A stretch of DNA of 64,000 nt from Anaerocolumna sp. MB42-C2 (GCF_030913705.1 NZ_CP133190.1:1116001-1180000); one strand, 5' to 3'. Positions 51,591 to 60,595 are shown, numbered from the stretch's first letter. A program made the numbers and translations. The notes: generated from the sequence alone by a model not told the origin.

Positions 51591-51642
51591 ATCTGTATTT
51601 ATTATCTGTATTTATTATCTGTATTTATTATCTGTATTTATT
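51591..51642. repeat. Four perfect 13-bp tandem repeats
   Basis: ATCTGTATTTATT is repeated four times without a mismatch at 51591, 51604, 51617 and 51630, inside a longer region of diverged (A/T)TTTAT units reaching from about 51540 to 51690. No coding or operator role is evident. Confidence 0.9.
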
Positions 51643-51725
51643 TATGGATCTTCATTTATCTATATTTATTTATATGTAATCATTTATAAGTATTTTTAAT
51701 ATTCTTACTTTTGTTCCTGCAATAT

Positions 51726-51757
51726 AAAAAATTCCCTTTCATACAAGGGAATTTTTT
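51726..51757. terminator. Bidirectional terminator
   Basis: AAAAAATTCCCTT / AAGGGAATTTTTT, a 13-bp stem with a six-base loop. It ends the small gene at 51765-51866 on the minus strand. Confidence 0.85.
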
Positions 51758-51764
51758 ATATTTA

Positions 51765-51866
51765 CTATTTTGATTTTTTGTTAGTACCTGAAGATACAGA
51801 GGCTTGTGCACCAGATTTTTCTGATCCCTTTTTCTTAGGCGCTTTTTTTGGATTCTTATCTCCCAT
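51765..51866 (-). CDS. 33-aa basic protein
   Basis: ATG 51866 follows AGGTGG at 9 bases. The product MGDKNPKKAPKKKGSEKSGA then QASVSSGTNKKSK is very lysine-rich and disordered. A strong terminator lies 8 bases beyond its stop, which supports a discrete short transcript. Small basic proteins starting MGDKNPKK recur in clostridia as far as I recall; function unknown, perhaps nucleic-acid or spore binding. Confidence 0.55.
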   Translation of the reverse strand: MGDKNPKKAPKKKGSEKSGAQASVSSGTNKKSK

Positions 51867-52176
51867 ACTGTTTCACCACCTTTTTTTCATTTTAGTACTA
51901 TTAAAATTATTTTATCTCTTATTCCAGATATTGTCAAACTGTTTTTCCCATTTTGTCCCATATCTATATTTACTTTCTCCCGGAATTCAGACAAATTCTT
52001 TCTGAAACAGTAGAAACCTTTTATAATTTTTACTTTACATTGATGCATTTCTTCGAATATTATGATATAATCCGGAATGATGAAACAAAACAGCAGGTAA
52101 TTATGAAACCTAATAGTTACAGGCAAGTTGTTTCGCAGCTAATGCTAAAAAATTCATAAGGAGTGTAGATAATATT

Positions 52177-52704
52177 ATGGGAAAAACTGCTTTGTTAGTA
52201 ATCGATGTCCAGAATGCACTGGTAAAAGAACACCCTTACCAGGAAGAGGGTATGCTTCATTCATTGGAAAATTTAATTTCCTGCTGCAGAGATAAAAATA
52301 TCGAAATTATTTATGTTCAGCATAATGGTGACAAAGAAGAAGATCTGGCCCCAGGTACGGAGGGCTGGCAGATTTATGATAAAATAAAACCACTCGGAAC
52401 AGAGAGAGTATTTCATAAAAATTACAACAGTGCATTTAAAGATACCGGAATGCAGGATTATCTTGATACAAAAGAATTTACCACATTAATCATAGCCGGA
52501 ATGCAAACCGAATATTGTATTGATACTTCCATTAAAGTAGCCTTTGAGAATGGCTTTAATTTAATCATAGCCAAAGATGCCATTTCGACCTTTGACCAGC
52601 CTCTAATGACCGCAAAAGAAATATGTGAATTTTATTATTACAAGATTTGGAATAACCGTTTCGGTATGGTAATAGGGAGTAACGATATTATAAATAATTT
52701 ATAA
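52177..52704 (+). CDS. Isochorismatase-family cysteine hydrolase
   Basis: The 175-aa protein has the family triad: Asp in ALLVIDVQNALVKE (D10), Lys in ERVFHKNYNSAF (near 79) and Cys in AGMQTEYCIDTSIKVAFENG (near 112). It is typical of nicotinamidase/isochorismatase-like enzymes acting on amides or carbamoyl groups. The nucleophile and the oxyanion cis-peptide region are intact. Its substrate is unknown. AAGGAG lies about 13 bases upstream, a long spacing. A structured RNA begins directly after the stop. Confidence 0.85.
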   Translation: MGKTALLVIDVQNALVKEHPYQEEGMLHSLENLISCCRDKNIEIIYVQHNGDKEEDLAPGTEGWQIYDKIKPLGTERVFHKNYNSAFKDTGMQDYLDTKEFTTLIIAGMQTEYCIDTSIKVAFENGFNLIIAKDAISTFDQPLMTAKEICEFYYYKIWNNRFGMVIGSNDIINNL

Positions 52705-52706
52705 AA

Positions 52707-52850
52707 CAAACGCGCTGGGATAAACCCCAACCCGGTTTTAAAGACTGCTGAATACCTAATATTATGATCCCGAGGATTCTGCCCTAAACTGACAGCAGGA
52801 AACGAGCCAGTAGATGGTTGTACCGGAAGAGGTATTCAATTGGATGCGAA
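52707..52850 (+). ncRNA. Pseudoknotted structured RNA, raiA-motif candidate
   Basis: The region reads GCGCTGGGATAAACCCCAAC, CCGGTTTTAAAGACTGCTG, and later CTGACAGCAGGAAACGAGCC. CCGGT (52732-52736) pairs with ACCGG (52822-52826), CTGCTG (52745-52750) with CAGCAG (52793-52798), and GAATACC (52750-52756) with GGTATTC (52831-52837); the last crosses the first, a pseudoknot. There is no ORF. The highly patterned unpaired bases resemble the clostridial raiA motif as I remember it; I cannot run a covariance model. Strand is inferred. Confidence 0.55.
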
Positions 52851-52870
52851 TTATAAATTCTAATATTTTG

Positions 52871-52935
52871 AAGCGCAGGCTAAGAGTATTGGTACCGGGG
52901 TTTTACACTGTACTTATTCCTCTTAGTCTGCGCTT
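52871..52935. other. Long hairpin, 16-bp stem
   Basis: AAGCGCAGGCTAAGAG (52871-52886) and CTCTTAGTCTGCGCTT (52920-52935) pair along 16 positions with one weak pair. The ~33-base loop includes GGTACCGGGG. It lies just after the structured RNA, and could be its 3' domain or a separate end structure. The segment 52936-53031 has one further AACCGG/CCGGTT stem. Confidence 0.6.
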
Positions 52936-53031
52936 AATTCGTTCATTCAACCGGTATTAGTACCTCCGGTTATGAATACTTTTTGGATTTATAGGTTTTA
53001 TAGGTTCAAAGCACTTCATAGGATTAAAAAC

Positions 53032-54927
53032 TTAAGATAATTCAAACATACCGGTATATAACTGATAATATTTTCCTTTCTGTTCGATTAACTCGTTGTG
53101 ATTTCCCCGTTCAATTATCTCACCATTTTCCAGAACCATAATAGCATGTGAATTACGGACCGTGGAAAGTCTATGGGCTATAACAAATACAGTTCTTCCC
53201 TCCATCAGACTATCCATACCTTTCTCAATCAACGCTTCCGTTCTGGTGTCTATGGAAGAGGTTGCCTCATCCAATATAAGTACCGGAGGGTCGGCAACAG
53301 CTGCTCTTGCAATGGTAATTAACTGACGTTGGCCCTGTGAAAGATTTGCACCATCGGAAGTTAACATGGTTTGATACCCCTGTGGCAGATGTTTTATGAA
53401 AGAATGCGCATTTGCCAGTTTTGCGGCTGCAACTACCTCTTCATCACTTGCTTTTAGATTACCGTAGCGTATGTTTTCCATAACTGTTCCGGTGAACAGG
53501 TGTGAATCCTGCAATACCATTGCTAAAGATAGCCTTAAGTCATCCTTTTTGATTTTATTTATGTTAATTCCATCATAACGTATTTTACCGTCCGGTACGT
53601 CATAAAAACGGTTTATCAGATTAGTTATGGTTGTTTTTCCGGCTCCGGTTGAACCTACAAATGCAATTTTCTGTCCCGGTTTCGCATTCAGACTGATTCC
53701 ATTTAAAACTGTTTTGTTTTCCTCATAACCAAAAACTACATTATCAAAGGTAACTTCACCTTTAACCTGGGTGTAAGTAACGGTTCCATCGGATTTATGC
53801 GGATGTTTCCAGGCCCAGATTCCTGTATGCTCCATCGCTTCTGAAATATTGCCACAGGCATCTATTCTGGCATTAACCAAAGTCACATATCCGTCATCAA
53901 CTTCAGGACTTTCATCAATCATATTGAAGATTCTTTCGGCTCCTGCAAGGGCGGATAATACGGAATTTAACTGCTGGGATATCTGGGTGATCGGCTGTGA
54001 AAAACTTCTCGTATACTGTAAAAATGCAACCACCGTACCTAAGGATATGGAACCCATAACTGCAAGTACCCCGCCGAAAACTGCGGTACAGGCATAAAGA
54101 ATATGCGATAGGTTACCCATAATCGGCATTAGTATATTAGCAAAGGTATTGGCATTCGTAGCTGCTTCACACAATTCATCATTTAATTTTTCGAATTGGG
54201 CTTTGGAGGTTTCCTCATGACAAAATACTTTTACAACCTTTTGTCCCTCAAACATTTCTTCTATAAAACCATTTACTTTTCCAAGCTTCATCTGCTGATT
54301 CTTAAAATACATACCGCTTTTTCCGCCGATTTTTTTAATAACCTTTAACATGATAAATAACATACAGACCACTAAAATCGTAAGCTGCCAGCTGAACATA
54401 ACCATCATAATAAAAACACCGGTCACAGTAATTGCAGAAGATATAAAATTAGCTACACTGTTACTTAACATTTCTCGAATGGTATCCGTATCATTGGTGT
54501 AACGGCTCATCAAATCTCCATGGGTATGGGTATCAAAATACTTAATGGGGAAGGATTCCATCTTATCAAATAAATCCACCCTTATTTTATATAGGGTCTT
54601 TGTAGAAATATTTAACATAATTCTGCTGAAAAGATAAGTCGATATCGCACCACTAAGGAAGATCAAACCCATAATACAAAGAGTCTTAATGAATCCGATA
54701 AACAAAGCACTGTCATAGTTTTTTGCCAATGGTTCGATATAGCTGTCAATGACTGATTTTAAAAAAGATGTGCCGATAATCTGGGCACTGGCACTTAAAA
54801 GTATAAAAAATAATACCAGTACTAATTGTAATTTATATTCCGCCATATAATCAAAAATACGTTTTAGGGAACGTCCTACATTCTTAGGTTTGTTACCCGG
54901 TTTTAATTCTCTCATCGGTCCCGGCAT
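53032..54927 (-). CDS. ABC exporter half, subunit B (canonical ATP site)
   Basis: ATG 54927 lies one base after the stop of the upstream ABC gene (TAAAATG), with AAGGGG at 8 bases. The 631-aa protein has six membrane helices in the first ~330 residues and a nucleotide-binding domain with Walker A GSTGAGKTT, Q-loop LQDSHLFTG, signature LSQGQRQL and Walker B LILDEATSSID. It pairs with the upstream half-transporter as a heterodimeric multidrug-type exporter. Regulation by the adjacent MarR protein is likely. Confidence 0.95.
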   Translation of the reverse strand: MPGPMRELKPGNKPKNVGRSLKRIFDYMAEYKLQLVLVLFFILLSASAQIIGTSFLKSVIDSYIEPLAKNYDSALFIGFIKTLCIMGLIFLSGAISTYLFSRIMLNISTKTLYKIRVDLFDKMESFPIKYFDTHTHGDLMSRYTNDTDTIREMLSNSVANFISSAITVTGVFIMMVMFSWQLTILVVCMLFIMLKVIKKIGGKSGMYFKNQQMKLGKVNGFIEEMFEGQKVVKVFCHEETSKAQFEKLNDELCEAATNANTFANILMPIMGNLSHILYACTAVFGGVLAVMGSISLGTVVAFLQYTRSFSQPITQISQQLNSVLSALAGAERIFNMIDESPEVDDGYVTLVNARIDACGNISEAMEHTGIWAWKHPHKSDGTVTYTQVKGEVTFDNVVFGYEENKTVLNGISLNAKPGQKIAFVGSTGAGKTTITNLINRFYDVPDGKIRYDGININKIKKDDLRLSLAMVLQDSHLFTGTVMENIRYGNLKASDEEVVAAAKLANAHSFIKHLPQGYQTMLTSDGANLSQGQRQLITIARAAVADPPVLILDEATSSIDTRTEALIEKGMDSLMEGRTVFVIAHRLSTVRNSHAIMVLENGEIIERGNHNELIEQKGKYYQLYTGMFELS

Positions 54928-54928
54928 T

Positions 54929-56659
54929 TTACTCATCCCCTTTCTGCTGTGATTCATATACTTCCCTGTAAATCTTATTGTTTTTCATCAATTCTTCATG
55001 ACTTCCAAAAGCATCTACTTTACCGTCATCCAACACCATAATACGATCCGCCTCACATACAGAGGAAATTCTCTGTGCAATGATAATTGTTGTTGTATCT
55101 GATAATGTATCCTTAAATGCCTGACGGATTTTACTGTCAGTAGCAGTGTCAACTGCACTGGTGGAATCATCAAGGATAATAATCTTCGGCTTTTTCAGTA
55201 ACGCTCTGGCAATACATAATCTTTGTTTTTGCCCGCCGGACACATTTACACCGCCCTGTCCCAGGTCCGTCTCAAAACCATCGGGAAATGACATTATAAA
55301 ATCGTAAGCCTGTGCTGCCTTACAGGCATTGATTATTTCTTCCTCCGTTGCCGCTTCATTACCCCATTTTAAATTTTCCCTTATTGTTCCTGAGAATAGT
55401 ACATTTTTCTGGAGAACCATAGCGACCTCATTCCTTAAAGTCTCCAATGCATAATCTTTTACATTTATACCACCGACTTTGATTTCTCCCTCCAGTACAT
55501 CATATAATCTGGGAATAAGGCTGACCAAAGTAGATTTGGAAGTACCGGTTCCACCGATAATTCCAATTGTTTCACCGGAATTAATGCGAAGATTAATATC
55601 ACTTAAAGTTAAATTATCTTTATCTTTTGCATAACTAAAGGATACATGGTTAAATTCGATGGATCCATCTTCTACTTTATTATGTGAACCGGTATTATTA
55701 TCTTTAATATCAATCTCTTCATCCAATACTTCTACAATACGGGTCATGGATGCCCTTGAGATAACAAGCATAATAAAAATCATGGAGATCATCATAAGCG
55801 ACATTAAAATCTGAGTGATATAATTAATAAAACTAGATATCTGCCCAATCTCAAAGTCACCTTTCATAACCATATTTCCGCCAAACCATAAAACAGCCAG
55901 AATACAGCCATACATACTCAACTGCATAACAGGACCGTTTAAGATGATTAATTTTTCAGCTCTGACCTGGGCTTTACGCACGGCATCAGCAGAATTCTGA
56001 AATTTGGATTTTTCGTAAGCTTCTCTTACAAATGCCTTTACGACCCGTATTCCAACCAGATTTTCCTGTACATCGGAATTCATTCTGTCATAAAGCTTAA
56101 GCATAGCAACAAATCTCGGATGTGCTTTCGACATAATTATGTAAAGTGCAATTCCCAAAAAAGGAATCGCTATTAAAAATACAATAGATAACTCTGCGCT
56201 CATAATGATTGCCATGACAGTAGCCCCGATTAACATGATTGGTGCACGGACGGCCATACGTATCAGCATCATAAATGCATTTTGTGTATTGGTTACATCT
56301 GTTGTCAGCCTGGTCACAAGAGAGGGTGTAGAAAATTTATCTACATTGCCAAAAGAAAAATCCTGCACTTTATCAAAGAGCTTTTTTCTTAAGTTCTTTG
56401 CAAACCCCATTCCGGCAATCGCTGCAAATTTTCCTCCTACCGCACCGAAACACAGGGATATTAACGCCATGGATATCATTATAATTCCCATTCTAATAAT
56501 ATAAGTGATACCACCGTTTCCCAATATACCAATATCAATAATTTTCGCCATAACAAAAGGAATTAAAATTTCCATCATAACTTCCCCTACCATTACAACA
56601 GGTGTAAGAATGGCATATTTCTTATATTCACCGATACAAACAGCTAGCTTTTTAACCAT
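54929..56659 (-). CDS. ABC exporter half, subunit A (variant Walker A)
   Basis: ATG 56659 follows GGAGG; an earlier in-frame ATG contains this ribosome binding site. The 576-aa protein has six membrane helices and a nucleotide-binding domain. Its Walker A reads GGTGTSKST, with Ser where the last Gly of GxGKST is usual, while the signature VSGGQKQR and Walker B IIILDDSTSAVD (Asp instead of the catalytic Glu) follow. So its site is degenerate and ATP turnover relies on the partner, as in known heterodimeric exporters. Confidence 0.95.
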   Translation of the reverse strand: MVKKLAVCIGEYKKYAILTPVVMVGEVMMEILIPFVMAKIIDIGILGNGGITYIIRMGIIMISMALISLCFGAVGGKFAAIAGMGFAKNLRKKLFDKVQDFSFGNVDKFSTPSLVTRLTTDVTNTQNAFMMLIRMAVRAPIMLIGATVMAIIMSAELSIVFLIAIPFLGIALYIIMSKAHPRFVAMLKLYDRMNSDVQENLVGIRVVKAFVREAYEKSKFQNSADAVRKAQVRAEKLIILNGPVMQLSMYGCILAVLWFGGNMVMKGDFEIGQISSFINYITQILMSLMMISMIFIMLVISRASMTRIVEVLDEEIDIKDNNTGSHNKVEDGSIEFNHVSFSYAKDKDNLTLSDINLRINSGETIGIIGGTGTSKSTLVSLIPRLYDVLEGEIKVGGINVKDYALETLRNEVAMVLQKNVLFSGTIRENLKWGNEAATEEEIINACKAAQAYDFIMSFPDGFETDLGQGGVNVSGGQKQRLCIARALLKKPKIIILDDSTSAVDTATDSKIRQAFKDTLSDTTTIIIAQRISSVCEADRIMVLDDGKVDAFGSHEELMKNNKIYREVYESQQKGDE

Positions 56660-56704
56660 AATAACCTCCATCTGCCGCTATGGCGGCCTACTAACCTCAC
56701 TTCA

Positions 56705-57160
56705 TTACCTGAATAATTTGCTGACATTATTCAGACTCTTTTTCAATAATTTATTAAATAATTCTTTCTCATCACCTGACATATCGCTAACGATTACTAA
56801 TTCAAGTTTACAGATAAAATCCTTTAAGGTTTTAGACAGTTTCGATCCCTTTTCTGTCAGGAGCACTCTTTTAATCCTCCCATCAGATTCGTCCCCGATT
56901 CGTTCAACCAGTTCACTTTTCTCCATATTCTGAAGTATATTGGTTACGGATGAACGTTTGATTGCAAAATTCTGCTCGATATCTTTCTGGTAGGCGTAAG
57001 AACCCGGGCTCTCACTTAGAAACCGTAATATCTTAACCTGTTCAATTGTAATATTATGATTAGATAAATTCTCATCTGCCAGATATTTCATATTTTTGGC
57101 AAGCCTTTGGATTAGAATTCCATTATCTTCTCTATCCTCTTTGTTTCTATTAGGACACAT
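56705..57160 (-). CDS. MarR-family regulator of the ABC exporter
   Basis: ATG 57160 is chosen, 11 bases after AAAGGAG; a GTG 4 codons earlier lies too close to it. The 151-aa protein has the MarR winged helix: ITIEQVKILRFLSESPGSYA, FAIKRSSVTNILQNMEKSEL, VERIGDESDGRIKRVLLTEK. It is immediately upstream of and in line with the two ABC exporter genes, the common arrangement of a repressor sensing the exporter substrate. Confidence 0.92.
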   Translation of the reverse strand: MCPNRNKEDREDNGILIQRLAKNMKYLADENLSNHNITIEQVKILRFLSESPGSYAYQKDIEQNFAIKRSSVTNILQNMEKSELVERIGDESDGRIKRVLLTEKGSKLSKTLKDFICKLELVIVSDMSGDEKELFNKLLKKSLNNVSKLFR

Positions 57161-57327
57161 TATTTCATTCACTCCTTTGTTAGATGTCTAACATTTAATA
57201 TATACATATCTTATAAATTTGTCAATTCTAAGATTGTAATTCATGAAATTGAATCATAAACTTTGCAGAAAACCTTTATCATAATTATTTACTGCCCGGT
57301 CAAGCTTTTTCTGTATAATAAAGAAAT

Positions 57328-57347
57328 GGGGCTGTCACGGCAGCCCC
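57328..57347. terminator. Terminator downstream of the epimerase gene
   Basis: GGGGCTG-TCACGG-CAGCCCC, with TAAATTTT on the plus side and ATTTCTTT on the minus side. Probably ends the leftward epimerase transcript. Confidence 0.7.
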
Positions 57348-57416
57348 TAAATTTTAAATTGTTAATGCTCTAATAGAAAATTTATTCCAAAAGTCAATTA
57401 ACGTTGCATCATGTAA

Positions 57417-58133
57417 TCAGCCCTTTAAATAGCGAATACTTCTTCCTACGTCGGACAGTCCATCCGGTGTTGGTTTATCATTTTCAACAATCAGCCACTC
57501 CATACCGATTCTTGCTGACATTTCTCTGATTCCTTTTATATTGTTGAAACCTTCTCCAATTGCACAAGGCACTCCTTCAAAGCTTCCGTCTTTTAAATGT
57601 ATCAGTGAAATAACATCCGTATTATCACGAATAAAAGTACAAGGTTCTACTCCTGCATTAAATACCCAGAAAGTATCTAATTCCAAATTACAGCTGTCTC
57701 CGATTAACGCTAACGGAATACTGCCGTCTTCCAGAATCTTAAATTCGTGGGAATGATTATGATATAATAATTCCATACCGCTCTCTGCAACTGTTTTCTT
57801 AGCAGCACTCATTACTTTAACCACGTGATCCACTTCTTCTTTATTACCGGTTGGTGCAAATGCGCAAACCATATATTTACAGCCCAATGTTTTGTTATAT
57901 TTAACCAGCTCATCCAGTTTGAATTCCAGATCATTTAATCCATGGTGGCTTGAAATAGCTTCCAATCCAATCTCATCAAGAAATGCTTTTAAATCTTCTG
58001 CAGCCATTCCGGCATATCCGGCAAATTCAACCCCATCATAACCTAATTCTTTTACCTTTTTGATATTTGCCTTAAATTCATCGGCATTTTCATAAGTGTC
58101 TCTTATGGTATACAGCTGTAATCCTATCTTCAT
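57417..58133 (-). CDS. Sugar isomerase/epimerase-like TIM-barrel protein
   Basis: ATG 58133 follows GGAGG; the earlier ATG at 58145 lies before this site. The 238-aa protein has the AP-endonuclease-2-like barrel: MKIGLQLYTIRDTYENADEF, GYDGVEFAGY, MELLYHNHSHEFK, CNLELDTFWVF and SLIHLKDG, the acidic and His residues that bind the metal. It likely epimerises or isomerises a sugar or inositol derivative. It is 176 bases from the Gfo/Idh/MocA gene upstream, its usual partner. Confidence 0.88.
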   Translation of the reverse strand: MKIGLQLYTIRDTYENADEFKANIKKVKELGYDGVEFAGYAGMAAEDLKAFLDEIGLEAISSHHGLNDLEFKLDELVKYNKTLGCKYMVCAFAPTGNKEEVDHVVKVMSAAKKTVAESGMELLYHNHSHEFKILEDGSIPLALIGDSCNLELDTFWVFNAGVEPCTFIRDNTDVISLIHLKDGSFEGVPCAIGEGFNNIKGIREMSARIGMEWLIVENDKPTPDGLSDVGRSIRYLKG

Positions 58134-58308
58134 ATAATCCTCCATCTGCCGCTGCTGCGGCTTATAATTAAGCCTAATACACTTCTATCTGCTGGCTTTC
58201 AAAAATACTAGTACTCTTTAACACTTCAATTGCTTTCAAGTCCCCTTTGATTGTAATACACCTCTTAATCATAATTATCAAAATTTAAACTATGCTAAAT
58301 TGTATATT

Positions 58309-59385
58309 CTAATCAAAATATACCGGTTTTCCTGTTTTAGCAGACTCATAAATAGCTTCCAGAATTCTGGTAACTACCGCCGCCTGTTCCGGTAATACAG
58401 TTATTTCACCTTTACCCAAGATAGCATTGGCAAATATCGTTTGTTCTATTACCTGAGGAGATGCATCCTGCCCTTCGTAAAAAGCAACTCCGCCTGCTTC
58501 CAAATTAGGTTTTGTAACAAATTGTCTGTCATGTTTTACACCGTTAATGCGAAGACCATCCTGCATATCAGCACCTGCTTTGGTTCCGCATAATACAGTT
58601 TTTGCTTCCAATACATCCAAGGTATTTAGGGCCCAGCTGGACTCCAAAGTAATCGTTGCACCATTTTCCATAACGATGAAACCAAAGGCACTGTCTTCTA
58701 CACTGAATTCTTCCGGCTTCCAAGGTCCAAAGGCATTCCCCTGGTCCGTATCCTGATTCAGCTTGTGATAGGTTGTACCAACTGCATATTTAGGCTTATA
58801 GTTGTTCATTGTCCAGAGAGTTAAGTCCAGTGCATGAGTTCCTATATCAATTAATGGACCACCGCCCTGTTCATATTCATTTAAGAAAACTCCCCAGGTA
58901 GGAACGGCACGACGGCGGATTGCCTTAGCTTTGGCATAATAGATATCGCCTAATACACCCTCTTCACATTCCTTTTTTAAGTACTGGCTGTCACTGCGGT
59001 AACGGTTCTGGTAACCGATTGTAAGGATTTTACCTGTTTCCTTGGCTGCATCTACCATGGCACAGGCTTCTTTATAATTAATTGCCATCGGTTTTTCACA
59101 CATAACATGCTTATCGGCATGAAGTGCATCAACCGTAATAGCCGCATGGGAACGATTTGGAGTACATACATATACTGCATCTAAATCTTCCTTCAATAAT
59201 TCTTTATAATTAGTAAAAACTTTCGCATCTTCTGTTCCGAATTCCTTAGACGCTTTGACTGCTTTTTCTTCAATTATGTCACAAAATGCTACCATATCTG
59301 CATAACCGGCACTTTTGATTGCCGGCATATGTTTACCGTTGGCAATTCCGCCGCATCCTATAATACCTACTTTTAACTTCTCCAT
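58309..59385 (-). CDS. Gfo/Idh/MocA-family oxidoreductase
   Basis: ATG 59385 follows TGGAGG; 38 upstream codons are open but cover a structured leader. The 358-aa protein has the NAD-binding GIIGCGGIANGKHMPAI, CTPNRSHAAITVDAL and the EKPMAINYKEA loop with the conserved Glu-Lys-Pro, plus the catalytic-domain DIGTHALDLTLW. It oxidises or reduces a sugar or cyclitol. Divergent AraC regulator upstream; the pair with the epimerase suggests a myo-inositol- or keto-sugar-type conversion. Confidence 0.92.
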   Translation of the reverse strand: MEKLKVGIIGCGGIANGKHMPAIKSAGYADMVAFCDIIEEKAVKASKEFGTEDAKVFTNYKELLKEDLDAVYVCTPNRSHAAITVDALHADKHVMCEKPMAINYKEACAMVDAAKETGKILTIGYQNRYRSDSQYLKKECEEGVLGDIYYAKAKAIRRRAVPTWGVFLNEYEQGGGPLIDIGTHALDLTLWTMNNYKPKYAVGTTYHKLNQDTDQGNAFGPWKPEEFSVEDSAFGFIVMENGATITLESSWALNTLDVLEAKTVLCGTKAGADMQDGLRINGVKHDRQFVTKPNLEAGGVAFYEGQDASPQVIEQTIFANAILGKGEITVLPEQAAVVTRILEAIYESAKTGKPVYFD

Positions 59386-59400
59386 TATTTCCTCCATTCC

Positions 59401-59474
59401 TGCGCGTTTTTTATGCGCATCTGAAATTTGTGCCAAGTGTGTTTGTACACTTTGGTTACGCAGACACAAATTTC
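59401..59474 (-). promoter_or_regulatory. Structured leader of the Gfo/Idh/MocA gene
   Basis: GAAATTTGTG (59423-59432) pairs with CACAAATTTC (59465-59474), with an inner AAGTGT/ACACTT stem (59435-59452). A second hairpin TGCGC/GCGCA (59401-59419) ends 16 bases before the start codon side. Located between the divergent AraC gene and the oxidoreductase gene; may be a cis-acting RNA or an AraC-binding palindrome. Confidence 0.5.
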
Positions 59475-59621
59475 TGTGGTTGAAAGTGAATTCTTTCACT
59501 TATGCCTCCACACTTTTGCAATTGTAATTTTATGATATTATGATTATAATAATATTATAAAAATATGTCATGTCACTTAATGGTATATCAGTGTCAAAAA
59601 ATGCTGTAAATTGGAGGACTT

Positions 59622-60428
59622 ATGAAAAATAATTTTTCTTATGAATATATCCGGGACAATTTTAATCAGATTGTATGCTGGAAAGTGGATAATAATCATT
59701 ACTGGCCCCATTTTCATAGCAGTATAGAGATCATTTATGTAACAGCAGGTGAATTAAAAATCACCTTAAACGGTCAGGTTTATCTTGTAAAGCAAAATAA
59801 CTTTTTAATTATTCCAAGCTATTATATTCACAGTTATGCGACAGACTTCTATTCAAGCGCATATATATGCATTATACCGCTGGACTCCATTCCGTCTTAT
59901 AAATCAACGTTTTCGAAAAAAACTTTTGCTAACCTAATGGTAGAAAATCCTCCTTTTGAAGTAGAACTAAAACACTGTCTGGATTCATTATGTAATATAA
60001 CAAAATCCATGAACCATTCTGCTTCTGAAAATATATTGAAAGGTTATATTTACGTGTTTTTAGGGCTTTTAATTAATCATGTGGGACTCGTTGATATTAC
60101 GGATACGAAAATGATATCTCTGGCTCAGGAAATTTTAATCTATCTCCAGGATAACTACCTAAAGCCAATGAAATTAGTAGAAATCTCGGAGCATTTTGGC
60201 TACAGCCCAAGTCGCTTTTCTCATATTTTTAATGAATTTTTTGACTGCAAGTTAGTGGAATATATCAATGGTTTAAGGTGCCGACACGCCTTAGAGTTAC
60301 TTCGCGAGAAAAATACAACCATAACAAACATTGCATTAGCTTCCGGATTTGACAGTACCCGTACCTTTTACCGTGCTTTTCAGAAATGTTTTGGCTGTAC
60401 TCCCAACGAATCCTTAATAAAATTGTAG
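59622..60428 (+). CDS. AraC-family regulator
   Basis: The 268-aa protein has an N-terminal cupin-like sensor domain (NHYWPHFHSSIEIIYVTAGE) and a C-terminal double helix-turn-helix AraC domain (LVEISEHFGYSPSRFSHIFN, IALASGFDSTRTFYRAFQKC, FGCTPNESL). TTGGAGG precedes the ATG. It is transcribed away from the Gfo/Idh/MocA-epimerase pair across a ~235-bp region and most likely activates it in response to a sugar. Confidence 0.92.
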   Translation: MKNNFSYEYIRDNFNQIVCWKVDNNHYWPHFHSSIEIIYVTAGELKITLNGQVYLVKQNNFLIIPSYYIHSYATDFYSSAYICIIPLDSIPSYKSTFSKKTFANLMVENPPFEVELKHCLDSLCNITKSMNHSASENILKGYIYVFLGLLINHVGLVDITDTKMISLAQEILIYLQDNYLKPMKLVEISEHFGYSPSRFSHIFNEFFDCKLVEYINGLRCRHALELLREKNTTITNIALASGFDSTRTFYRAFQKCFGCTPNESLIKL

Positions 60429-60574
60429 TGCTTACTTACCGGGACAAACTTAATAATTACATAAATAATACGATTTCCTTAAATTTAGTTAATAAACTCC
60501 TATGAGAAAATCTATATGTTATAATGAATAGTGCACATATACGAGCATAACCGCGTTCCTATATTCCGATGTAT

Positions 60575-60595
60575 GGCGCTAAATCGCGCCTTTTT
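60575..60595 (+). terminator. Terminator in the 60.4-60.7 kb gap
   Basis: GGCGC-TAAATC-GCGCC followed by T5. A TATAAT at about 60519 lies upstream, so a short leader RNA upstream of the WG-repeat gene may be attenuated here; the -35 match is weak. Confidence 0.6.

Noticed and set aside
51591-51642. CRISPR or iteron origin in the 13-bp tandem repeats
   Set aside because: Simple AT-rich tandem repeat with no spacers and no replication gene nearby.
51953-52159. 68-codon plus-strand ORF before the isochorismatase-like gene
   Set aside because: No ribosome binding site, unusual Phe/Tyr-rich composition, and an equally open minus-strand frame over the same AT-rich bases; treated as chance.
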